A DNA stretch of 64,000 nucleotides, taken from Pontiellaceae bacterium B1224 (GTDB lineage: Bacteria; Verrucomicrobiota; Kiritimatiellia; Kiritimatiellales; Pontiellaceae). Position 1 is the first letter of the stretch. The number at the start of each line of letters is the position of its first letter. Under the pieces are notes generated by a model. It was not told the origin of the DNA. It was given only the letters and a program-made list of their open reading frames with translations, and searched no databases. Positions 52,788-60,599 of this stretch are shown here, one piece after another. The stretch covers positions 1 through 64,000 of the forward strand of contig JAROBA010000009.1 in NCBI GenBank assembly GCA_029432815.1. Reading direction: 5' to 3'. The position numbers and the translations under genes were made by a program.

Positions 52788-55700
52788 TCAAGGAAGCATT
52801 TCTGTTGAGATCCTGTAGAACCCGGCAGCATCGTCCTTCTCCAACACCTCTGAATAAACTCCACTGAAAGCGTTACTTTGAATCAACGAAAAATCATTGG
52901 TCAGACCGGCGGTTCGATAAATCCAGTCAAACCCCGTGCCCGGATTCCACCCTACCGACACGCTCGAACCGTCTGTCAGAATATAGGGAGCCACCAGAGC
53001 ATCCTTCACATCGATACTTTCCACTGAGATATAGTCCAGATTAGCGCAGTCTGTTGATGCTGTATCGGCATTAAGTTCTATGGCGTTGAGTCCCTTGACC
53101 AGGGCCACCTGCTGCGTCACGACCAACCAGTTTGTCCAGGAACCGGTAGACGGCAGCAGCAGATCGGCGACCTGTGCGCCATTCACATCCAGATTCATCG
53201 TTGTACAGTCGTTGTGACCGGCGGAATAACGAATACCGATTTGGTACACGCCCGGCAGATAGCAGCTGACCGGAAACTCGATGGTGGGCGTATCGCTGTT
53301 GTAATACCCTTCAACATAACCCTCCCCATCAAATCCCGCGTTGCCGGAAGCGACAACCGCTCCCCCGTTAAGGATCGCATCCTCAGCCTGGAAGATTTCA
53401 GCAGAAACCTCCGGGGAACTTTTTTGCCCGATTTCAATATAGTCCAGATTAGCGCAGTCCGTCGTTGCAGAATCCGCCCGCAACTCAATCGTATTTTGCC
53501 CGGCGGCCAGCGTGATCTCCTGCTGCACAAATGACCAGGAAGACCAGGCTCCGCTTGCCGGCAACAAAAGATCCGCCGTTTTGCTCCCGTTGATATACAG
53601 ATCCAGATTCGAACAATCGCCATGGCCGGCAGCATACTGTATCTGCAGTATATAGGAGCCCGCTGCATCGGTACCGACGAAAAAGACGGCGGCAGCATCA
53701 TCACTGTTATAATACCCATCAACAAACCCAGAACCCGAATAGCCATCGTGGTTTGAAGCCTCATCAGCATCGCCCGAAAGCGCTGCCTCTTCAGCCTCAT
53801 ATCGGTCGCCATTAATCGCGGTGCTGCCGGAGCCAATGATGGATTCCAATATGTCCCACAAATAATCGTAGGTATCTTCCAGTCCGGCTTCATCAATGAT
53901 GTCCAGCGCTTCCTGCGGCCAGTCAGCATCCGGATAAACATGCAGATCCGTCACGGATGAGTTCGGAGCACCATCCGCATACGCGTCAGAGGTCGAATAA
54001 ATATTGCTGTAATGAATGTCGTGTTTCTCGCGCCAGTCGTTCAGCTCAAAATTATCCTGCCCGGGTGTAATTTCAAAAACCATGTTTGAGCCGGTATACC
54101 AGGCTGTTCCCTCATCCGGATGCAGCACGCCCTGGAAATGCTCGGACTCCGCCTTCACATAGTTTCCGCTAACCTCTGAGTTGGGCTGACTGCCCAGCGT
54201 ATAAAACGCACCGCCGTCGTGCAGCGTGTTCATACAGTCATATACGCGGTTGTTATTAAACTTGTTATTCCCGGCCACTGTCGTCGGATTCCCGCCGGTA
54301 TTCGCATCATTAAAATCCCACCAGCCCCAGCCCAGACTGACCCCGGAATATTGCGTGGACTCAATGTGATTATTCAGGATTTCCAATGTGTTCACAAAAT
54401 AGGCCGTGATCCCCGCGTGCCCGGCATACATCTCGGTCATTCCATAGAGCAGGTTATTTTTAACCAGCGTATTGTAGCAGGCCGCTTCCACGATTGGATC
54501 ATACTTCTCATGCATTCCGCCGTCCCGTTCGTAGACATGCTGTGGATGCCCCACCAAAATCGCCGACCCGCCGACATCGGTCATCACGTTTCCGACGATC
54601 GCAGAATTCTGCACATCGTTGACGAAACAGATCCCCTCGTTGCCAACGTGCTTGACGATATTCTCTTCAAAACGGATCGAATCCGCACTGTTCACCATAA
54701 TCGCGCCGGGTATCACATCGTAGGCCTGATATTTGTCGTTGTGCCAGTTGCCGTCGGCAAAGGCCATGCACCACGTTGCCGCCTGCACCGTTGCTTTACC
54801 AAACGAACCGTCCACTTCCGGCAGCTCCGCCTCGGCATAGGCAAACGTGATGCCTTTAAACGTCAGGTTTTCAACCCGGTTGCTCAAATCGGTTCCCTGA
54901 ATAGTCATCAGTTCTCCAAGCAGCGGTGCGTAAACTTTCGCCGAAGACATGTCCTCTGAACTTTTGTAATAGTAGAGCGTGTCTGTCGTATCATCGAAAT
55001 AAAACTCACCCGGTGCATCAAGCAGCTCATAGGCATTATGAATCGTATGCGATCCGCTAGCGCTGAAGGCACCCCAGTCCCCATTCATCGAAATTGCGCC
55101 ATAGGGCTGCTGCAGATAAAAAACACGCTCATCTCCGACGGTTGCGATTTCCCGCACACAGACCGTGTTTTCATTCCAGGTGGTCGCCTGTGTGATTTCA
55201 ACATAGGAGGGGTTGTTCAATTCCCCGATGTCATTTTCATCGTATTTCAGCCCGTCCGCTTTCGAGCCGGAAATCCATGCCCAATCCGCCTGCCCGATCG
55301 TGATGGAATACGTTCCATGCCCGCCGTTGCAGCCAATGCCGCCACTGCTTTTGGCCATAAACCGCCGCTCGCCGTTCACAATCAGCGTGCGCAGTTTTCC
55401 ATTGCGGTTCAGGGGGGCTTTATAAATATTGCCGTCGTGCTGCGTCCAGCCGGACACCAGGGTGCCGCCGCTGATCACAGGCACTTCATTTCCGTAGGCC
55501 TGATAGGTTATCCGAAATCCGTTAGAGGCCGAATCAGCGGTCGTGAAAGAGAGGGTATTGGTCAGCGTGTAGGTGCCGCCGCGCAAATAGACCTGAATAT
55601 CGCCGGTCATATTGTCGTTGACCGCATCCACCGCCTGGCGGGCTTTTTCCAAGGTTTGGAAAGGAGTTTCAGGTGATGTTCCTGAATTATTATCATTGCC

Positions 55701-55790
55701 GATCGGCGATACATAATACGTAGCCTGTGTTGCTGCAAACACAGAGCCCGACACGAGCATTGCAAACAGAACTGACTTAATTTTATGCAT
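52788..55790 (-). CDS. Large secreted beta-helix protein with two CBMs, GH141-like (3)
   Basis: An exported protein of 1000 residues. I start at 55790 (AGGA upstream) rather than the longer frame to 55811. After the signal peptide come TYYVSPIGNDNNSGTSPETP, the right-handed beta-helix domain (NLTFKGITFAYAEAELPEVD, NIVKHVGNEGICFVNDVQNS), two CBM6/CBM35-like modules (RYEAEEAALSGDADEASN and IFQAEDAILNGGAVVASG, each with YAAGHGDC or YSAGHNDC) and the FYR-type C-terminal module (AGFYRISTEMLP). It is a paralogue of the two genes downstream. A terminator upstream shows it has its own promoter. Confidence 0.9.
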   Translation of the reverse strand: MHKIKSVLFAMLVSGSVFAATQATYYVSPIGNDNNSGTSPETPFQTLEKARQAVDAVNDNMTGDIQVYLRGGTYTLTNTLSFTTADSASNGFRITYQAYGNEVPVISGGTLVSGWTQHDGNIYKAPLNRNGKLRTLIVNGERRFMAKSSGGIGCNGGHGTYSITIGQADWAWISGSKADGLKYDENDIGELNNPSYVEITQATTWNENTVCVREIATVGDERVFYLQQPYGAISMNGDWGAFSASGSHTIHNAYELLDAPGEFYFDDTTDTLYYYKSSEDMSSAKVYAPLLGELMTIQGTDLSNRVENLTFKGITFAYAEAELPEVDGSFGKATVQAATWCMAFADGNWHNDKYQAYDVIPGAIMVNSADSIRFEENIVKHVGNEGICFVNDVQNSAIVGNVMTDVGGSAILVGHPQHVYERDGGMHEKYDPIVEAACYNTLVKNNLLYGMTEMYAGHAGITAYFVNTLEILNNHIESTQYSGVSLGWGWWDFNDANTGGNPTTVAGNNKFNNNRVYDCMNTLHDGGAFYTLGSQPNSEVSGNYVKAESEHFQGVLHPDEGTAWYTGSNMVFEITPGQDNFELNDWREKHDIHYSNIYSTSDAYADGAPNSSVTDLHVYPDADWPQEALDIIDEAGLEDTYDYLWDILESIIGSGSTAINGDRYEAEEAALSGDADEASNHDGYSGSGFVDGYYNSDDAAAVFFVGTDAAGSYILQIQYAAGHGDCSNLDLYINGSKTADLLLPASGAWSSWSFVQQEITLAAGQNTIELRADSATTDCANLDYIEIGQKSSPEVSAEIFQAEDAILNGGAVVASGNAGFDGEGYVEGYYNSDTPTIEFPVSCYLPGVYQIGIRYSAGHNDCTTMNLDVNGAQVADLLLPSTGSWTNWLVVTQQVALVKGLNAIELNADTASTDCANLDYISVESIDVKDALVAPYILTDGSSVSVGWNPGTGFDWIYRTAGLTNDFSLIQSNAFSGVYSEVLEKDDAAGFYRISTEMLP

Positions 55791-55821
55791 AAAGTAATTC
55801 CTGATCATCACGGTTCAAACT

Positions 55822-55856
55822 AAAAAAATGCCCCTGGACATTTCTGCCCAGAGGCA
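55822..55856 (-). terminator. Rho-independent terminator
   Basis: On the minus strand TGCCTCTGG pairs with CCAGGGGCA (one T-G pair) and is followed by TTTTTTT. It ends the transcript of the gene at 55905 and separates it from the beta-helix gene. Confidence 0.85.
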
Positions 55857-55904
55857 CTGGGTTTCACCAACAAACAGGAGCGTAAGTTGGAAAAACCAAT
55901 TCAA

Positions 55905-56753
55905 TCAGACACGGAACACGCGGCGAACTAAAATCAGTCCACCACCAAACGCGGCAATCAATCCGAGCGTAGCCGGTTCAGGAATCTGGTAGGTATCGTA
56001 GAACTCAATGCCATTCGCAGTGGCGTCGGTGGTACTGAGTGCCGAATTGTAAACAACCACTTCTGCGATTGCTCCCAACCAATTATCAGCAGGATCCTGA
56101 TTATACTCGCCGCCGAAAAGTTGACCATCAACACCGATCTTCCCAATGTCGGAGCTCATCTCTACATCCGCAAATCCATAGAATAAGTTCGCACCATCGG
56201 ATAACCGATCAAAACTCGCTACCATAGTGGGAGTATCACCAGCCGCAACAATTAGAGTATAAACTCCCCAGGTTCCGGCAGTTACCCCTGTCATAGTGCT
56301 ATCAATCGCCAACACACTACCTGATCCGGAGTCCTGATTCCCGCCACGCAGGTTCACGTTGCCATCGGCCTCGGTCCGGGCTCCCATGAAAACACCCCCC
56401 CAACCGCCATCAGCCATCGCGATAGGCCCCTGCCGACGGTCAGTATTTGCGGCGTCAATACGAATGACAGCCTGAATGGTGAATCCGGAACCGCCTAATG
56501 CGGTAGCGCGTGAGAACGTCATATTTGTGCCTGTGCCCGTGTTAACCACGGCCGTGCTTCCGTTTGCCGTGGTGGTGGTCCCGAAGATTCCGGCCGCCGT
56601 TGCATCGGCAGAACCGCCGCTATCCGCCCAGACTCCGGTTCCCGTATTATAATCATCGGCCTGATACCGTTGATCATAACCGGCAACAAGTGCCGCACTG
56701 GCCGTCCCGACCATCATCAGGGCCGCGGCCCCGAGCAATGTACTTTTTTTCAT
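55905..56753 (-). CDS. PEP-CTERM LamG-type secreted protein
   Basis: A 282-residue exported protein: signal peptide (1-20), a LamG/concanavalin-like sandwich (about 22-250; LVAGYDQRYQADDYNTGTGV, GFTIQAVIRID, GTWGVYTLIVAAGD, NWLGAIAEVVVYNSAL), and a PEP-CTERM end with PEPATLG, LIAAFGGGLILV and RRVFRV. The sandwich is a close paralogue of the last part of the protein encoded at 56841. GGAGAAA precedes the ATG. Carbohydrate binding is likely; ligand unknown. Confidence 0.88.
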   Translation of the reverse strand: MKKSTLLGAAALMMVGTASAALVAGYDQRYQADDYNTGTGVWADSGGSADATAAGIFGTTTTANGSTAVVNTGTGTNMTFSRATALGGSGFTIQAVIRIDAANTDRRQGPIAMADGGWGGVFMGARTEADGNVNLRGGNQDSGSGSVLAIDSTMTGVTAGTWGVYTLIVAAGDTPTMVASFDRLSDGANLFYGFADVEMSSDIGKIGVDGQLFGGEYNQDPADNWLGAIAEVVVYNSALSTTDATANGIEFYDTYQIPEPATLGLIAAFGGGLILVRRVFRV

Positions 56754-56795
56754 TTATTTCTCCTATTCTTCAATCACCCCTAAATTGGGGAATAT

Positions 56796-56815
56796 GGGGA
56801 AGCACCCGCTTCCCC
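56796..56815 (-). terminator. Perfect 8-base hairpin
   Basis: GGGGAAGC (56796-56803) pairs with GCTTCCCC (56808-56815) around ACCC, between the gene ending at 56841 and the next gene's start at 56753. There is no U-run on the minus strand; termination is inferred from position. Confidence 0.4.
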
Positions 56816-56840
56816 GACATTTTTCAGAATGTATTTCTAC

Positions 56841-59045
56841 CTACTCCCCCCAAATCACCTCGTAGCCAAAGGCCTGATAGAATTTCCGAGAGCCGGACGT
56901 GGAGTTGGTGACAGATACACCGGCCCCCGTCCCCACAATACCCGTAGCAACTTCGGTCCAGGATGGAGCGGTCAGATTATCTGTAGCTTTAAGGGTGTAA
57001 TTACCCCCATATACAGTTGACCAGCTAACCACCATATCCGTACTGCTCGCAGCCGGCTCAATTGCGAAATTACTAATGGCAGACGGATACACAATACCGT
57101 CCTGATAAAGTGACAGGAACGCGTCCTCGTTTGTTTCGAGTTCAGTACTGTCGAGCGGCCGGTTGTAAACAACCAAGTCCGCAATTGCGCCCATCCAGTT
57201 ATCGGTAGCAGCATCTGCCCCACCGCCCATGTCTCCACCGAACAGACGACCTGAAGCACTGATACCACCAACCCAGTTAGTCGTGCTTGGAACATCGCCC
57301 GTAATAGTAAATGCCGTGGAACCATCTTCAAGCAGATCGAAGGTTGCCACCATCTGATTGTCCCCCGACGCCGGATTAACCACGAGGGTATAGATCCCCC
57401 ATGTGCCAGCATCCAGCGTATTATTGGCAGATCCCGCAAGCACATAGGTTCCGCTTCCGGAATTACCGAGGTTACCAGCGCGAATCTGTGAGGTTCCTGC
57501 GACCTGCGCCCCCATATAGAGTCCGCTCCAACCAGTCGCTTCATCGCAGGCATACGGGCCCCGACGGGAATCCTGGGCTAAATCCTCGTCAATACGAATG
57601 ACCGCCTGGATGGTGAATCCATTCGTGGCCACCGGACTGGTACGCGTGAAATTCATGGCTGTACCGTCGCCATTTGATCCCAGATTGACTACGCAGGGTC
57701 TTCCATTCGGAGTGTTGGTTACAGAAAAATCGAATGGATTAACCGCCGTCGCATTCTGAGCAACCGAAACAGAATCCGTCCAGACGCCATCTGCAAAGTC
57801 ATACGCGTTATAGCGCTGGTCATACCCCTCAACGATCAGCTCATCGGTGGAACGCGGCGGGAAGTCCGGAGCGGGCGGAACGTATGGGCCATTGGTATTG
57901 ATCGTGATATAATTTGGAGTCTGATTTGTTACGTAATGAATGAAATAATTAAAATCCCCACTTCCGGACTGAATGTACGACTCTTCCGGATAGTTGCTGA
58001 ACTCACCGACTATTCCGCCGGTGGCAACCGCAAACGTGCGGCCGTCCCCATCAATGGTGCCGTCGATGACAAGAGAGGTTCCCGCCAGATTCAAGGTTCC
58101 CCCTGCCGCCAGCTGACCACTGGATGTACCAGAACCAATGCCAATCGTTAAGGTTGTGCCCGTTCCAAATGTCACGTTTGAGCTCGCTGTAAGATCTCCA
58201 CCGTCCGCAATGGTCAGTGTTGCCAGATTTTTAATTCCCAACGTTTGCACGCTCGCCGCTGTATCCAATGTCACATCAGCGCCGATATCAACCGATGCAT
58301 TATCGAACGCATTCGGAATACCATCGGACCAGTTTGCCGCATTCGTCCATGAACCGGTAGTATACGCAGTGAACGTGGTGTCCTCACTGACAATCGCCCC
58401 GACATCCGCAGCGGTTTGGCCGATCACCAGCTCTGCAAAATCTAGATAAAAACCGGCACCGATGCGCAGGATGTTGACGTTTGCCAGATTTCCCGCAGTG
58501 ACGGTGGCATCAGCCGTGCCCGAGCACTCGACCGGATCGGTTGCATTTGCACCAACCCAAAGTTCAACAATGCTTGTGGCACCGGATGCGAGCGTGATTT
58601 TCGCTACAGCCGTTTTCATATCTCCATCGATCGGAATCGTGGTATTTGCTTTTCCTGCATGAGCCATACCCCACACACCCTGCTGATAGGTATCCCCGAT
58701 AATCAAACGCTCAATAGGGGCATTCGTCCCATTGGCTTCAAAGAACGAGAGACCGCCATAACTGTTGCCGGATGTACGCACCATATCAAAAGAAACCCAG
58801 ACGGTTCCGTTTGATCCTAGGGTCGATGCGAGACTACGAAACGCGTTCCCTGTTCCGCTGACAGTACCGTCTGTTTTCTCGTATTGACTTCCGGTATCGG
58901 ACCAGGCATTGGTGAAACCACTGCCTCCATTTGAACCGTCAAGCGGGCCATTTACAGCAAAATCATCGTATGCAATGACCGCTGCCTGGGAGCTTGCTGC
59001 CGCCAGCAAAACACCTGCCCCAAGTATACGTTGTATAAACTTCAT
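56841..59045 (-). CDS. Secreted LamG/beta-strand protein with FYR end
   Basis: An exported protein of 734 residues. The signal peptide (1-21) is followed by an N-terminal sandwich (VIAYDDFAVNGPLDGSNG, about 22-215), a beta-strand-repeat section (SWTNAANWSDGIPNAFDNAS ... TLTIADGGDLTASSNVT, about 230-360), a LamG-like domain paralogous to the gene at 55905 (VEGYDQRYNAYDFADGVWTD ... GTWGIYTLVVNPASGD), and the FYR-type module (KFYQAFGYEVIWGE). No PEP-CTERM. GGAGATGAG precedes the ATG. Surface binding inferred. Confidence 0.87.
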   Translation of the reverse strand: MKFIQRILGAGVLLAAASSQAAVIAYDDFAVNGPLDGSNGGSGFTNAWSDTGSQYEKTDGTVSGTGNAFRSLASTLGSNGTVWVSFDMVRTSGNSYGGLSFFEANGTNAPIERLIIGDTYQQGVWGMAHAGKANTTIPIDGDMKTAVAKITLASGATSIVELWVGANATDPVECSGTADATVTAGNLANVNILRIGAGFYLDFAELVIGQTAADVGAIVSEDTTFTAYTTGSWTNAANWSDGIPNAFDNASVDIGADVTLDTAASVQTLGIKNLATLTIADGGDLTASSNVTFGTGTTLTIGIGSGTSSGQLAAGGTLNLAGTSLVIDGTIDGDGRTFAVATGGIVGEFSNYPEESYIQSGSGDFNYFIHYVTNQTPNYITINTNGPYVPPAPDFPPRSTDELIVEGYDQRYNAYDFADGVWTDSVSVAQNATAVNPFDFSVTNTPNGRPCVVNLGSNGDGTAMNFTRTSPVATNGFTIQAVIRIDEDLAQDSRRGPYACDEATGWSGLYMGAQVAGTSQIRAGNLGNSGSGTYVLAGSANNTLDAGTWGIYTLVVNPASGDNQMVATFDLLEDGSTAFTITGDVPSTTNWVGGISASGRLFGGDMGGGADAATDNWMGAIADLVVYNRPLDSTELETNEDAFLSLYQDGIVYPSAISNFAIEPAASSTDMVVSWSTVYGGNYTLKATDNLTAPSWTEVATGIVGTGAGVSVTNSTSGSRKFYQAFGYEVIWGE

Positions 59046-59356
59046 ATCTCATCTCCTACTTCAGTATTTTTACGTTTAATCTCGGGGCAAGGCAACCTTT
59101 TGCCTGCGCTCTCCTTAGACCGACTTTTACAAATTAATCAGCTAATCGCTGTTACTACCTTAACTATATCCGCAAAAATAAAGACTATATCCCAGCACAT
59201 GCGAATGATATCCCGCCGAATCTGGACCCAAGCCGACGCACCATCTACTATAACCTTATATAGTAAGCTTTACGAATATTACCCCGTCCTCTCACGCCTC
59301 TCATTTAATCAAGGAGAAAGTAAATACGACTTGATATTAAACATTATTCAAGCACT
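59046..59356. other. Divergent intergenic region, 311 bases
   Basis: It separates the minus-strand LamG gene from the plus-strand AraC-type gene and should carry both promoters. It holds a perfect inverted repeat TACTATA-N6-TATAGTA at 59246-59265, a possible regulator site. At 59331 a TTGATA lies 16 bases from CACTAT (59353-59358), like the promoter of the other AraC gene. No extra gene seen. Confidence 0.5.
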
Positions 59357-60277
59357 ATGTATCCCCTTATGAAAACCCTCATAGCAGATGGCCATGACTA
59401 CTTTGGCATGACCGGATTTCCGATCCTTGTCGGACGCAGTATAACGAATCCTACAGCAGACGATCCGCCCCACCATCCTCACGATTTAACGGAAATTGAG
59501 CACTGCCATGATTTCTGCGAACTTTCCATCGTTAAACAGGGACGAGGTCTCCAATGCCTGGAAGGCATGGACATGCCGATAACCGCCGGAGATGTATTTC
59601 TGCTTCAGGGACGTCAACGCCATTTCTTCCACAACCGCAACGACCTCATCATGTATAACGTGATGTATAATCCGAACCAGATCCTCTGGCCGGAAAATGA
59701 ACTGCGCTGCATGCCCGGCTATTGCGCCATGTTTCTGCTGGAACCTACGTATCGCAAACAGCACCGATTCGCAAGCCGCCTTCACCTCAAACGCGTGCAG
59801 CTCGCTCATGTTCAGGCCATCTGCGATGAAATGGAAATGGAGTGCACGGAACGGAAGCCCGGTTATGAAATTATACTTCGTGCCAAACTGCTGGAACTGA
59901 TCGCCTATCTTTCGCGGGCCTATATCCAGGGCGACTCCACCGAAACCCAGGCGTTGCTGCGCGTCGGCGAAGTGATCGGTGCCATGGAAAACGATTTTTC
60001 CAAGGATTGGAAACTCGATGATTTGGCTCAAATCGCCCACATGTCTAAAAGCAATCTGCTCACCGTCTTCCGTAAAGCAACCGGCCAAACCCCTATTGAC
60101 TATCTCATGCGTCTGCGCATCCAACGCGCCATGGAAATGCTGACGAAGTCAGATTCCACCATCACGGAAATTGCCTTTACGGTCGGTTTTAACGATAGCA
60201 ACTATTTCACGCGCCAGTTCCGCAAGGTTGCCGGCATGCCGCCCCGCCAATATCGTGTTCAAAACAGAACCACCTGA
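59357..60277 (+). CDS. AraC-family regulator
   Basis: A 306-residue activator of the same type as the one at 39314. The cupin (about 40-130; HDLTEIEHCHDFCELSIVKQ, ITAGDVFLLQGRQRHFFH) would bind a sugar. The C-terminal 100 residues carry the two HTH motifs (LDDLAQIAHMSKSNLLTVF and ITEIAFTVGFNDSNYFTRQF). The ATG at 59357 lies inside a -10-like CACTAT, so the second ATG at 59372 may be the true start if that promoter is real. Likely targets are the neighbouring LamG or beta-helix genes; not shown by the sequence. Confidence 0.92.
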   Translation: MYPLMKTLIADGHDYFGMTGFPILVGRSITNPTADDPPHHPHDLTEIEHCHDFCELSIVKQGRGLQCLEGMDMPITAGDVFLLQGRQRHFFHNRNDLIMYNVMYNPNQILWPENELRCMPGYCAMFLLEPTYRKQHRFASRLHLKRVQLAHVQAICDEMEMECTERKPGYEIILRAKLLELIAYLSRAYIQGDSTETQALLRVGEVIGAMENDFSKDWKLDDLAQIAHMSKSNLLTVFRKATGQTPIDYLMRLRIQRAMEMLTKSDSTITEIAFTVGFNDSNYFTRQFRKVAGMPPRQYRVQNRTT

Positions 60278-60599
60278 AGACCTTCTGAACCCAAACGGTG
60301 ACTCCATCGAAATCATTGTTCTTCACTTATCCTGCCAGCATGCTTGATAAGTCAACCGTGCTAAGAACCGCATACAAAAACCGTACTGTGCAGCACTTGG
60401 TTCCTTTACTCATCCCTGTGGCGATTCCTGAATTGGCTTTTGTTTTCATCAGACATGTGCGCAGGAGCGTTCTTGAACGCACAAGCAACTTTGCGGTAAA
60501 AAATATAAACTGTAACAATCCTGAAATATATATTGATAGATACTGGGCTCCACAGTTCGAGAAGAAACAAGGGAACATTAAGTTGAAAGGAGCAGGATA
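60278..60599. other. Intergenic region, 322 bases
   Basis: It contains a short plus-strand frame with no family resemblance, which I leave out. Inverted repeats ACTTATC/GATAAGT and GCGTTC/GAACGC are visible. The stretch before the next gene is AT-rich with TTGCGG and TATAAA-like words that may belong to a promoter, but their spacing does not fit. SD AAGGAG lies before the next ATG. Confidence 0.5.
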
